Assembly (NCBI RefSeq): GCF_023509825.1
Contig: NZ_JAKQXY010000001.1
Coordinates: 186,001-250,000 of the forward strand
Length of the DNA: 64,000 nt
Source of the DNA: Spiroplasma attinicola
Lineage (GTDB): Bacteria > Bacillota_I > Bacilli_A > Mycoplasmatales > VBWQ01
Direction of reading: 5' to 3'
Below the pieces are notes generated by a model that saw nothing but the letters and a program-made list of their open reading frames with translations, was not told the origin of the DNA and searched no databases. The position numbers were made by a program, and so were the translations under genes. Shown piece by piece: positions 51,485 through 63,413 of this stretch (its first letter is position 1; each line of letters starts with the position of its first letter).

Positions 51485-52687
51485 TTATTTACTTTTTGGT
51501 AAATACTTTTTTAACTCACTAACTTTATCTAATTTTTCTCATGGTAAATCCAAATCATCACGACCAAAATGACCAAAAACTGCTAATGGTTGATATTCTT
51601 GATTTAATAAATCTAAATTAGTAATCATTCCTTTAATACTTAAATCAAAATTATCATAAATAATTGCAATTAATTGCGATTCTGTTAAACCTTGAGCAAT
51701 TGTATTATAAGTATTAACAAAAATTGAAACTGGTTTTGGCAAACCAATTGCATAAGCAATTTGAATTTGACAAACTTCTGCTAAATTAGCAGCAACAATA
51801 TTTTTTGCAATATAACGAGCAAAGTAAGCACCACTGCGATCAACTTTCGTTGGATCTTTGCCAGAAAAAGCACCACCACCATGTGGTGCTTTGCCACCAT
51901 AAGTATCAACAATAATTTTTCTACCTGTTAAACCTGTATCGCTAGCTGGTCCGCCAATAACAAATTTCCCCGCTGGATTAATTAAAATTTCAAAATTTGA
52001 ATTTAATTGGTATTTTTTAACAACATAAAAAATAATTTCTTCTTTAATAAATTTTTCAAATTGTGCTTTATTATAATTTGGTGTATGCTGAATACTCATT
52101 AAAATTGTATTAATTTTTAAATCTTTGGGATTTTCTTGATCAATTGTTACTTGTGCTTTCATATCAGGTCGAGCATCTTTAAATAAACCTTTTTTTCGTA
52201 ATTCATTAGCTCTAATTAATAATTGATGTGCTAAAGTAATTGCCAACGGCATATAAGTTTTTGTCTCTTGACAAGCAAAGCCAAACATCATTCCTTGATC
52301 ACCGGCACCAATTTCGTGATCTTTTTTTTCAACAGCATGAAAAATATCTGGTGATTGTTCATGAATCAAAACTTTAATTTCACAATTATTAATATTGAAC
52401 CCAATTTCATCATTAACATATCCTAAATCAGTTAAAATTTTCGTTGCTTTTTGTTTAGCTACTTCTTTGACATTAATCATTGCTAATTTATCACTATGAA
52501 CTTCGCCACCAATTAAAAGAAAATTTTTTGTAATAAAAGCTTCACAAGCAACTTTAGCATTTTTATCAATTGATAAAATTGCATCTAAAATGCCATCAGA
52601 AATTTGATCACAAATTTTATCTGGATGGCCTGATGAAACTGATTCACTAGTAAATAAATGGTGATTTGAATAAGTTTTACTTGTCAT
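51485..52687 (-). CDS. metK: S-adenosylmethionine synthetase
   Basis: 400 residues. Full set of motifs: SESVSSGHPDKICDQISD at the start, GAGDQGMMFGFA, GKFVIGGPASDTGLTGRKI and GGGAFSGKDPTKVDRS. Makes SAM from methionine and ATP. The leader region is only 39 bases from the hydrolase stop, and I see no SAM riboswitch. GAGGTC precedes the ATG. Confidence 0.98.
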
Positions 52688-52725
52688 GTTGATGACCTCT
52701 TTCTTAGATTTGACATTTTATAAAA

Positions 52726-53697
52726 TTAAAGCAAATTAGTTACTCAAGGCTGAATTATTTGAGTAAAAAGATCTTTTATTTCTGGTTCATTAATTAAAGC
52801 ATGTTTACCAGAACTAACAAAATGATATTTTTGCTTTGCTTTTCATTTCCGATTTAAAACTTTTAACTGACGCTGATCACTAAAGATATCATCGCTACTT
52901 TGTAAAATTAAAGTTGGTTGTTGTAAGTTACGAATAACTCTTGGGGTTTTTTTATTAAGATGTTTAAATTGTCATAAAAAATTAAAACTTCAAACTTGTT
53001 TTAAAGTATACCTTTGACTCATATTAGTAATATAAGCATCATTACTTGAAATATCTTTTGGATCAATATAAAGTGGTAATGTAATATTGCGATTAAAGAA
53101 AAAAGCAAAAAACAATTTAAAAAATACTAATAAAGAAAAAGGATAAAGACTATTTTTTGTAATTAAATTACTAATAATTAAACCATCAACTTGGGAATTA
53201 TTTTTACAAGCATAACTAGCAATTGTTGCTCCAATTGCTTCGCCAAATAAAATAATCTTATGATTAGGATACTTTAATTTAATGGCACTAACAACATCTT
53301 TTGTATCATTAATATTAGTATTTAATGAACGAAATTTTTCATTACTAACATTCTTACCAACACCACGACGATCAAAAGCAATTAATGACCATTGTTCTTG
53401 TTGACAAAGATTACTTAACAATTTAAAATCATCTTTTTGTCCTTGCAAACTATGAACACCAACAATAATAACATTACTTTTTTGGTTAATTTCTTGATAA
53501 ATTTTCAATTGATATTGATCTCTTGTTAAAATAAATTCATCTCGTAGTTCTGAAGCTTGAATAACATTAACTTTATCTTTGGGAATTTTTTTAATCCTAA
53601 TTATTCTTAAAAGTAACAATAAGCAAACTAATAAGACAAGAAAAATAATGCCATATAAACCATTGTTAGCAATAAAAAAATTAAAGAAGTTTTTCAT
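52726..53697 (-). CDS. Alpha/beta-hydrolase-fold protein lacking the nucleophile serine
   Basis: 323 residues from ATG (an in-frame GTG 9 bases upstream is less likely because AGGTG would then be too close). One N-terminal membrane helix (GIIFLVLLVCLLLLLRII), then an alpha/beta hydrolase: GVHSLQGQK (oxyanion region), IAFDRRGVGKN, and the nucleophile elbow FGEAIGATIAS, where GxSxG should be; Ser is replaced by Ala. Later LILQSSDDIFSD (acid) and SSGKHALINEP (His) are present. So the family is clear but ordinary hydrolysis is doubtful. Gene order metK-hydrolase-ymdB, all - strand. Confidence 0.8.
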
Positions 53698-53714
53698 TTT
53701 AATCACCTAATGTT

Positions 53715-54548
53715 TTAATACAAAATTAATTGTTGATTTTCTGGAGTAATAAAAATTCGTTCCAATTTTAAAGCAACATTAGTTTTATCATCTGTTGTTA
53801 ATAAAACGGCACAAAACTGCCCTTCTCCTGTTGCTGGTTGAAATTTAGCAGGTAACAAAGTTCTTTCACGATAAATAACTTCTTCTGGATTAGCTCCAAT
53901 AATTGAATTATAAACACCTGACATACCAATATCACTAATATAAGCAGTTTTTTTTGGTAATAAGCGATTATCTGCTGTTTGAACATGAGTATGAGTACCA
54001 ACAAGAGCAGTAATTTTACCATCAAAATATCATGCTAAAGATAATTTTTCAGCAGTTGCTTCAGCATGAAAATCAATAATATGAATATCACTACGTTCTT
54101 TTTTACTACTTGCTTCTAGTTTTAATAAATTTTCTAAAGCAAAATACGGATTATCAGATTTATCCATAAAAGTGCGACCAATTAAATTAGTAACACGAAC
54201 CTTCTTTTTATTCTTTGCCGTGACTAAAATTGTCCCATTACCTGGATGATATGGACTATAGTTTAATGGTCTTAAAAGATCTTTATGATTTTTAATATAA
54301 TTAATTGCATTTGTTGTTGGAGCAAAAATATGATTACCTGAAGTAATAACATCAATTCCTAATTGCTTTAATTCTTGATAGTGTGGTAAAGAAATTGACT
54401 TACCATGAGTAACATTTTCACCATTAGCAATAATAAAGTCAAGGTTTTCATTTTGTTCTTGTAAATAATTCTTAATTTGAGGAATTCATTCTTGAACCAT
54501 TCTGCGACCATCTTGACTATAAATATCACCGATTATTAAAAATTTCAT
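53715..54548 (-). CDS. ymdB: YmdB-family metallophosphoesterase
   Basis: 277 residues. IIGDIYSQDGRR (metal Asp), IIANGENVTHG, ITSGNHIFA, DIHIIDFHAEATAEK, and GTHTHVQTADNRLLPKKTAYISDIGM correspond to the TIGR00282/YmdB motif set. YmdB is a cyclic-nucleotide phosphodiesterase in B. subtilis that controls motility/biofilm genes. Length is standard. Stops 17 bases before the hydrolase ATG. Confidence 0.95.
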
Positions 54549-54577
54549 TATTTTGCTCCCATCTTTTAAGGTTTCAG

Positions 54578-54892
54578 TTATATTTTATCAATTTCTTGTA
54601 ATTTTAATATAAATTGATATTCTTGATGCTGATCATAAATTTTTTTTCTTGCTTGATATTTTTTAAATAAGTGCAATTTTTGTTCATAATCATCTAATAT
54701 TTCCATAGTTTTAATTAAACTATCATAAATAGCATTTCGTGAAACATGAAAGATATCAGCAATTTCTTGTAATGAAAGATTTTGAAAAAAATATTGCCGA
54801 AAATATTCCTGTTGTTTTATTGTTAATAAAGATTGATAAAGAGTAAATAGACTATAATACCTTTCAATTTTTGCTAAATCTAATCTACTCAT
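54578..54892 (-). CDS. ylxM: YlxM-like SRP-associated helix-turn-helix protein
   Basis: 104 residues from ATG inside the ftsY stop (ATGAGTAG). Domain: YSLFTLYQSLLTIKQQEYFR, NLSLQEIADIFHVSRNAIYD is the sigma-70 region-4-like HTH of YlxM (UPF0122). Members bind the SRP and stimulate its GTPases. GGAGAA is 4-6 bases before the ATG. Follows ftsY, here rather than ffh, so it is next to the receptor gene. Confidence 0.9.
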   Translation of the reverse strand: MSRLDLAKIERYYSLFTLYQSLLTIKQQEYFRQYFFQNLSLQEIADIFHVSRNAIYDSLIKTMEILDDYEQKLHLFKKYQARKKIYDQHQEYQFILKLQEIDKI

Positions 54893-55886
54893 TTGCTTCT
54901 CCAGCAAATAAATCACGAGTTAAATTATATAAATATTGTTCTAAATCAAACTCTGCTAAATCAGTTACTTTTTCTCCTAAACCAACTAATTTAACCGGAA
55001 TATCTAAATATTCTTTAATTGCTAAAATAATTCCACCTTTTGATGTTCCATCCATTTTTGTTAAAGCAATTGCCGAAATAGGAACAATTTTAGCAAATTC
55101 TTGAGCTTGAATCACACCATTTTGTCCCGTAGTTGCATCTAAAACTAAAATTACTTCATCGGCTTCGTGCCCTAGTTTTTGTTTAATAACTTTATTAATT
55201 TTATTCAATTCTTGCATTAAATTAACTTTATTTTCTAATCTTCCTGCTGTGTCAATTAAAACAACATCATAATTATTTTTTAATGCTTGATCAAGACCTT
55301 GAAACACAACACTTGCTGGATCTTGTTTTGGACTTATTGGTTCTTGAATTGCAACGCCAATTTTTTCTGATCAAAGTTTTAATTGTTCTACTGCTCCAGC
55401 CCGAAAAGTATCAGCAGCAACTAACAAAGATTTTTTGCCTTCTATTTTTAACTTTGCTGCTAACTTAGCAATTGTTGTTGTTTTACCATTGCCATTAACA
55501 CCAACAACTAAAAAACATGTTACAGTTTTTTGATTAAAATTAAGTTTCGTTGAAAGTACTTCACCATCAGTGTAAATCATAAACATTTTATCTAAAATAA
55601 TGTCATTAATATCTTCTGCTTTAGTAATTTTCAACATTCTAGTTTCATCAGCAATTTCTTTAACAATTTTAGCTGAAACTTTTGGTCCAACATCAGAAGC
55701 AATTAAAATTTCTTCTAATTCATCAAAGTATTCTTGATTAATTGTTCGATGTCTACTTGCTAATAATTTTAATTTTGTTGTAAACGATGAACGAGACTTC
55801 TTTAATCCTTGTTGATAATTATTATCTTGTGATTTTTTTTCGTTATTATGAAGTAATTTTGCTTTTAATTTTGCAAAAAATGCCAT
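54885..55886 (-). CDS. ftsY: Signal recognition particle receptor FtsY
   Basis: 333 residues. NG domain: [15 protein letters not shown] (P-loop), [21 protein letters not shown], and [10 protein letters not shown], then [12 protein letters not shown]. Its N-terminal segment is short (about 50 residues, basic), with no long acidic A domain. The ATG is preceded by AGGTG; an in-frame GTG nine bases upstream is less likely. It docks SRP-ribosomes at the membrane. Confidence 0.97.
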
Positions 55887-55982
55887 TTTTTTCACCTTAT
55901 ATTTTTAATATTACTAAAATTAATTATACAATAAAGTAAAGGAATTTAAAAATGCGATCAAAAGTTATTATTGATTAATTTA

Positions 55983-56016
55983 AAAAAATAGTAAGAATTA
56001 CCTTACTATTTTTTGT
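55983..56016. terminator. Bidirectional terminator
   Basis: AAAAATAGTAAG and CTTACTATTTTTT with a 7-base loop. Ends the long permease gene. Confidence 0.85.
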
Positions 56017-56018
56017 TC

Positions 56019-59000
56019 TTAGTTAGTTTGTAATAATGAAATTAAATTCATTTTGCTTAATTGGACAATATTAATAATATATGTTGAGAAATAAATCAAA
56101 GCAATAATTGCAAAACTAATCGGAATTATTCACCAAATAAAGGCAAATGGTAAAGCTAAACCAGTAATATTAATAACAATCTTAATAAAAGCAAAAACAA
56201 TTAAATAGCCTAATCCATATCCCGCTAGATAACTAAGGAAAACTCAAGGTGTAAATACTCCTAAAGTAAAGGAATTAATTTCAGTATTAGTATAGCCTTC
56301 TGCTTTCATTTGATTCATAAATCGCCGAAATTGCTCTAAAAATGTATCAGTAATCATAATAACAATTAAAATTGAACAAATAATTGTCACAATAATAAAT
56401 AAAAGACTAGCAAGAGTAGCAATATCAGTCATTTTATTTAACATCTCTTGTTTTTTCGCTATTAAATCATTATCAGCAACAATTGGTTCTTCAGCATTAC
56501 CTAAAGGTGAACCATACATTGAATAATCATCAGCCTGTCGTTTAAATGCCATTCGACCAACAAGATCATAAATATTATCAGAAGCACTTAACTTACCACT
56601 AAAATATTGATAAACATCCTTGCTATCATCTTTGCTATCAATACGATAAACTGGATCTTTTGTCTCACTGCGATCATTATAATAACTATAACCACTAAGT
56701 AAATTAGCTCATTTTTGATCAATATAAGCTCTTGGAGTATCATAAGAGTTTTGCATACCAATAATATGATATTTAGTAATTGGAGTGGAACTACCAACAA
56801 TACTGCTTCATCATTCAGGAAATTTATTAGCAACTTCATTTTTTAAACTATCACTTTGTAATGAATCACTAGCAACTAAAATACCTTTTTCCAACATAGC
56901 ACCATATCACTCAGGAATTCTTGCTGTTAATAAATTAACTGGATTAAGTTCTTTTCCTTTATAAACATCAGCAATATCAAATGAAAATGGTTTAATTCAT
57001 GTTGCACCAGTGCCATGACGCGCAATATTTTCAATATCAAAAGAGAAATTAGCATTCTTATAAACATGGTCTGCTAACATACCATTTTTAGATTGAGCAT
57101 CAATATCATCAGGTAATTTTAATCAAATCTGATTAACATCATTTCAATTCTCAGGTGTTTCTTTTGTTATTTCCTTACCTTGAGAATCATAAAAACCATC
57201 ATAATTATAACCAAAAGCATCATTATAACCAGTATCACCAATTGGTTTTTGTCCACGATAATTTCAACGATTAGCATTATTATTTCAAAGTGTTTTTGAA
57301 TCATTAGTTTGTGTTAAAGGATCTGAACCATAATATCAACTTGTTTTTGGCACTGGTCTTAAAACACCTTGATTATTACGATAATATAAAGTTTTAATAT
57401 TTGGTGCCGCATTAATTGTTTCACCAACTGATAAATGATATTTAGCAGCAAAAGACTTATTAATTACCATTGGAACAATGTTCTTTGAACTATCATATTT
57501 TAATTGTTTTACCAAATCTGAATTAATAACTAACATTTTAGTTTCAGGATTAATTCCTGAAACATCAAGAAAACCAGCTTTAACTAAATTACTATCAGCA
57601 GAACCCAATTGTAATTGGGTTAATAACTCATCTTCAGCACCACCAATTTTATCATTATGGAGTGGATTATAAACAATGTTATTATGACCAATACTAAAGT
57701 AATCATAAGCATCTGTACTCTGATTATCTAGAATTTGTCTAATAAAGCCTGGTAAAGTTTCTTTTAAAATTTCTGGAATCGCATCAATACCTGGTGGTAC
57801 TCCTGGATTAGTAACATTTAAAATTCCTGGTAAAAGTGTACTAGCAAAATTAATAACACTAGAAGAAAAGTTCTTATCACGACTTTGATCAATACTTGCT
57901 AAATCTTTCATCATCGAATTACTAAAACTTCTGCCACCTAATCAACTATAATTTCAAGCAACAAGATTTAAATCTAATGGTCCGTTAGTTAAAGTTGATA
58001 AATACTCACCAACACGATCAATCATATTTTGATCTTTATTATTTGAGTCATAAAACTTAATAATATTAGCAAAATTATTACTATTTTCATCGCCTTGATA
58101 ATCTAATGGATTGTAATATGCTAATTTATTACCCTCTGAATCATTAATAATAATATCATTTGGTCATGGCATAGTTGCAGCAACCGGATAATAATTTTCA
58201 TTATTTAAATTATCCAAATTACTTCAAGCAGAAAGGCCATACTTACTTAATGGCATATTAGGAATTGGATCTTGGTACTGATAATAATTTTGATATTTTT
58301 GAGTTTTAAAATAATTATTTTTCATACCACTAATTGTTGCTGGAATTGATATTGTTGCAGTAATTGCTAAAGTAGCAATAGATATTACTAATGAAGTAAT
58401 CGCAATTTTCTTTCAATTAGTTTTTGTTAAAGATAAAAGAAAACGACCTTTAAAACCTAAATTTGATTGTGAATTACTATGAACTTTTGTATTACTAATT
58501 GAAATATCAAGATTATTTTGAATTAATTGCAAAGCTTGTTGCTTTAACAAACGATATCCACTAAGTAAAGTAGCAACTAAAACAAAACCAGCAATTAAAG
58601 CAATAGCAACAACTAAAGGAACAGCATTAAAACTAAAAACATTATAAGGTAAACTAAACATTGTATTGAAAAGTTCCGTAAAGTAAATTTGAAATACTAA
58701 TCCAATTAACCAACCAATTGGCACTGCTAGTAAACTAACCAAAATTGGATAAGCAATATAAGAACTAAGAATTTTTCCTGTTGAATAACCTGTTGATTTT
58801 AAAATTCCGACTGAAACTTGATCTTTTTGAATTGCCTTTTTAATAATTAAATAAGTAATAAAAATAATAATTACTACTAAAAAAACAACACCAATAATAA
58901 CACCAGCTTTAAAACCAGCCAAAGTAGCATTAAGCACTTTATTTCCTCTATTATAATTAGAAAACTGATTATTATCTTTAGTAACAACTAAATTATTCTC

Positions 59001-60839
59001 AATCTGATATTTACTTGGAATATTATCATTATTTTTACTATACTTTTCAATTAAATATTTGTCATAATCAGCCTGATTACGATCATCGACTTTATTATTG
59101 TTAAAAATTGTTCTTTGATAATAATCATTAAAATAAGGAATATCAAAATCGTCAACTTGAACATTTTCTCAAGGAAGAAAATACATCAAACTATTATTAG
59201 TTACCGTATTAGTGCCAAATCAATTTTCCGTATGATAAGCATCAGGTAAAACATAAGCAATAAATTCTGTTCTTGTATTAGGAACAGGATCAAGTAGATT
59301 AAGCGTTGGATAAATATTGCGAGCATCGCTACCAATGCCACTAACCATAAAAGTTTTGTTATTAATAACAATTGAGTTACCAGGCTTAATATTTTTTTGT
59401 CTTGCATATTGTGGCGAAATCACAACTTCATTTTTATTTGAAGGAGCAAGACCTTGAAAAATCTTTAAATTGACATTATTATGATTTTTTTTTGTTCCCA
59501 AATCAACAAGCTTAACATTAACTGGTTGTCCAGTTTTTGCATCTGCTCCAGCAGGACCAACTAATTGATTAACAATATTAATACTACGATTTTGTAAAGC
59601 AGCAGCAGCAGCAGCAAAATGATAAGAATAAGTGTTTAATTCATTATATTTCTTGTCGTTATCTTCTTCATCATTACCTTCAGTAACATTATCAGTCTTA
59701 ATGTTTCCATCAACAACATTATTAAAAGAATAAACTGAATGATAATTTTGTGAAAAATTACTAATTATTTCCTTATTATTTAAATTTTCTGATGTAGACT
59801 CAAAATCACGATAAATTGTCATTCATTGACCATTCATGCCATAATTTTCAGTACTATCATCATTAGTAGTAACATATTTAGGGTTAACTGAAAGATCATC
59901 TTTTAAAAAGATTTTTTTTGCCAAAACTTCCTTACCTTCATCGGAAGCAACATTAACATCATCTGGAATGTTAAAATCTTTATCAGAATCAGAACTTTGA
60001 TAGTTAACTTTGTGTTTTATTAATCAATTTGTAAAATCATCAGACGACAATGTTAATTTAGAACTACTACTATTAACTTCTATTCATTGAGCAAAGTAAG
60101 TTTGCAAAGAATCTAAAATTTGTTTCGCAGAATAATTAACAAATAAATTATTATACAAGTCTTGAGCTGCTGAAAGATAATAATTTGCTAAAGTTGCATT
60201 ATTTGTTGTTTGCGCTTTTGTCATTAATTGACCATAAAGACTAGGCTTAACATACGAATCTTCAATGTTAAAAGTTAATGGTCTTTCAGGATTACTTCAC
60301 TCAAAACTAGTAATACCATTAATCATATTATTAGTTCGCTGGTATTCAATTTTTAAATCAGTAGATTCTAAAGGATTAATTTGTTGACCAATAATTGAAT
60401 TATCAAAGTAAACAGCCGATGATGATTCTTTGTCGTCTTCCTGATAATAAAGCCGACCAAGTTTTAAACTAAATGCTTGATCAACAATTTGAACTGACTT
60501 ACTAACACTTAATGGCAAAACAGCATCAAAATTATCTTTATTCATTTCAAGATAAGTTTCTCCCTGACGAATTCTTTGATATGAAACTCATGAACCTGTA
60601 ACAATCGCAGTTGAAAAAGCAGTTAACAATAATAAAATTATCAATTGTAATTTTGATTTTCACGCTGATATTAAAGTATGTTTTAAAAGTAAATAATTAT
60701 TCAAGAAAGCAAAACTAATCTTTCTTTTTTGCTTTGCTTTTTCAAAATTTTGGTTAAGAAGTGGAGCAGTTTCTTCTTCAACAATTGACGGGACATCAAT
60801 AATTGATTCTGTTTCTTGTTCAAATTCTTCTTGATGCAT
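56019..60839 (-). CDS. Large FtsX-type ABC transporter permease
   Basis: 1606 residues in a single frame. The N-terminal 45 residues are soluble (MHQEEFEQETESIIDVPS), then a membrane helix near 65-85. A large outer domain of some 540 residues follows. About residue 635-770 has a FtsX-type set of three helices (GVIIGVVFLVVIIIFITYLI, then ILKSTGYSTGKILSSY, a match to the FtsX/MacB coupling loop). A second outer domain (approx. 830-1420) and a final set of helices (ATLASLLFIIVTIICSILIV and the end) complete it. Two copies of the permease fold resemble large mollicute FtsX-family permeases. No ATPase gene lies next to it in this window. Substrate unknown. Confidence 0.8.
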
Positions 60840-61016
60840 ATTTTCTCCTTATTTTTCAAATATTATTCTTTGAAATAATAAAAATTAATTTATTCAGATA
60901 ATAACATAATCAGAAAGGGCAATCAATAATTTAATAATAATCATTGTTTTTTTAAAATTATTTAGTAATATAAAGTAAAATGATTTTAAATAGTTAAATT
61001 ATTCGGCGGTGAAATA

Positions 61017-63011
61017 ATGAGAAAATTACTAGTAAATCTTACAGGAATCTTAACTTTTAGTAGCAGTGCCTTACCATTAGTAGGCTGCACATTTAACTCT
61101 TATGCTAACCAAGTTATTAACAAAGTTGCAGCAAATCTAGCATCTGAAACAAGTAACGTAATTAAATCTTTAATTGCTGCTAAAAATCTTGATGCTGATA
61201 CTCAAGCAACAATTAGTGCCGCCTTACAACCAACAATAAAAAATAAATCAATTATCAAAAATCAAACAGAAATAACTGAAATTAATAATTGAAATCAATT
61301 TCAAGCTAATTGAGGTCTTAATAATAATATTAAAACCAAAGGTTTTACAAAAGATAGTTTCATTGTTGCTAGCGGCCAAGGTAGTTTAACAAAACAAATT
61401 AATAGTATAAACAGTACTAATCAAACATTATCATATTTTGATTATATTAGTGCTTTAAATGTTATTGATAATTCAACACTTTATGGTCTTTTATTTGGGC
61501 AAAATGCGATTGCACAGCCAATTGTCAAAAATTTTCTTACTAGTTTAAAAACTGGTACTTTAGCAGAACCATGATCTTCATTGCTTAACAATTTAATTAA
61601 TGACTATCAAGGAAATGTTTTAGAACCAATTACACAATTACTAAACGAATTAGTTGATGGTTGAAGTGAAGTAACAACACCAGATGAACTTGTAAACTTT
61701 TTTCAAAATTGAAAAGACGACCAAGGTATACCATATAGTGAATGAGTAAATTCTAATGCGGCATGAAAACTTACTGGTTTTACAAATTGAAAATCTAATG
61801 ACATAAACCTTTATCGTGGCGGAGTAATTATTAATCACCTATTTAAAGAAATGGGACTTGAAAATTCAGAAAAAATTACCAATCCACAATATATTGGCGC
61901 TATTATTAGTGATAATCTTAATAATCCAACTAATCAATTATTAGCAGCTTTTCAACCTTATCTTGATTTATTATTAACTAATCCAAAATACTTATTGCAA
62001 CTTATTACAGGGCTTGTCCCTTTAATTAAAGACTTAATTTTTAATGCTCCTGACTTAACTCAAGGAATTGAACATTTAACACTTGGTAACACTCATCCAA
62101 CTAATAAAAATAATAATAGTTATAATTTAAAAACAGTTTTTACTGATTTAAAAACAATTATAAATGATAAAACAAAAGTTGAAGCACTTGCAACAAAACT
62201 TTTATCATCACCATTTCTTTATGACATAAAAATTTCACTTTCACTTCCTCCTTCAGGCAGTTTTGATGTTCCATTACCTGCAGGACTAGATGTCAAATCT
62301 GATACTAAAAATGAATTAATTACAACAATAACTAATCTTTTAACTGGTTCAGATTTTGGCAATACTTTTAATGATATTTTCAATGTTATTGAAAAATTAA
62401 ATGATCAATTTCAAGGTTCAGATGGTATTGACTTAAACTTAAAAAATATTAAAAATCTTTTAACTAACAAAGATAATGGTCTATTAACACTATTAAGCGA
62501 TGTCGCTGATACAATTGCTAATATTATTAGTCCCAATAATCCAGAAGATGAAATTACTAATGAACAATTAGCAGCTTTATATGAAAGTATTGGTGGTCAA
62601 ACACCAAAAAATAATACAACAGAACTTACTTTTAGAAAAAACTCAATTCTATGAAAATTACAAACTGAATTAGCAAATAATCAATCAGATTTGAGTAATA
62701 TAGTTAAAGTTATTTATCGAAATGACCAATATAAAGGTGTAACTAACATTATTATGGATCAAAATGAAAATTGAATTAAAGAAAATTATACAAATTATTT
62801 AAGCTCAAATTATGCAAAAAGTAATATATCTAATATTAACTATCAAACAACAAAAAATGACAGTCAAACAATTACTAATATTAGTTATGACTTCGTCTAT
62901 GAAATTGGAACAAATAAATACCACTTCTTTATCAAAGGTGCTGCAATTGATAATAACGATGATTTTTCTGGAACTCATAACTTTAAATTCACAGATATTT
63001 ATAAAATATAA
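61017..63011 (+). CDS. Lipoprotein (664 residues)
   Basis: Signal peptide MRKLLVNLTGILTFSSSALP and lipobox LVGC (Cys near residue 24). The mature protein opens with helical SYANQVINKVAANLASETSN and is Asn/Thr/Leu-rich, with amphipathic helix patches (LIKDLIFNAPDLTQGIEHLT). It might belong to the MOLPALP-type Spiroplasma lipoproteins, but I am not sure. GGCGGTGA lies 5 bases before the ATG. Divergent from the large permease gene, so surface and transport functions sit back to back. Confidence 0.85.
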
Positions 63012-63082
63012 ACAACTTTACCTTCCTTTTAAATTAAAAGAGATTTTATTTACTGAGAAAGAGAAAAAATAAAAAAAATCCT

Positions 63083-63110
63083 TGCTTTTTTAAGATTATT
63101 TGTTAGAATT
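63083..63110 (+). promoter_or_regulatory. Possible promoter for an untranslated RNA
   Basis: TTGCTT, a 16-base spacer and TAGAAT. It sits after the lipoprotein stop and before a gene-free stretch that ends in a good terminator. Confidence 0.4.
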
Positions 63111-63116
63111 ATTATT

Positions 63117-63360
63117 AGGATTTAAGATTCCTTAAGTCCTTTTATAATAAGGTAATATGTAACTTTTTAAGAATACTTGAATATATAAACAATATATAAT
63201 AATTTAAATTAAAAATTAATCTAAAACCCCTAATTTAAACTCTATACCCCAATAACCTTAAGTTTTATTTATAAAATAAATTAATCCCCCTTTTTTTATA
63301 ATTCATATTGCCTTAGATATTCTTGTATCACAAGAGTCATCCCGACTCTTGTTTTTTTTA
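63117..63360 (+). ncRNA. Candidate small RNA or 3' UTR
   Basis: About 240 bases with no plausible ORF between a promoter-like sequence and a strong terminator. It holds unusual C-rich patches (CTAAAACCCCTAAT, CTATACCCCAATAACC, AATCCCCCTTTT) in otherwise AT DNA, which can be loops of a structured RNA. No match to tmRNA, RNase P or SRP RNA that I can see. It may simply be the long 3' end of the lipoprotein mRNA. Confidence 0.3.
63331..63360 (+). terminator. Rho-independent terminator
   Basis: CAAGAGTC-ATCCC-GACTCTTG followed by eight T: the most GC-rich and most classical terminator of the window. Confidence 0.9.
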
Positions 63361-63363
63361 TGT

Positions 63364-63404
63364 CAAAAAAGAGTTTATTAAATTTAATAAACTCTTTTTA
63401 TCTT
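63364..63404. terminator. Bidirectional terminator
   Basis: AAAAAGAGTTTATTAAATTTAATAAACTCTTTTT is a near perfect palindrome just after the + strand terminator, ending the - strand RloB-like gene. Confidence 0.85.
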
Positions 63405-63413
63405 TATATTTTA

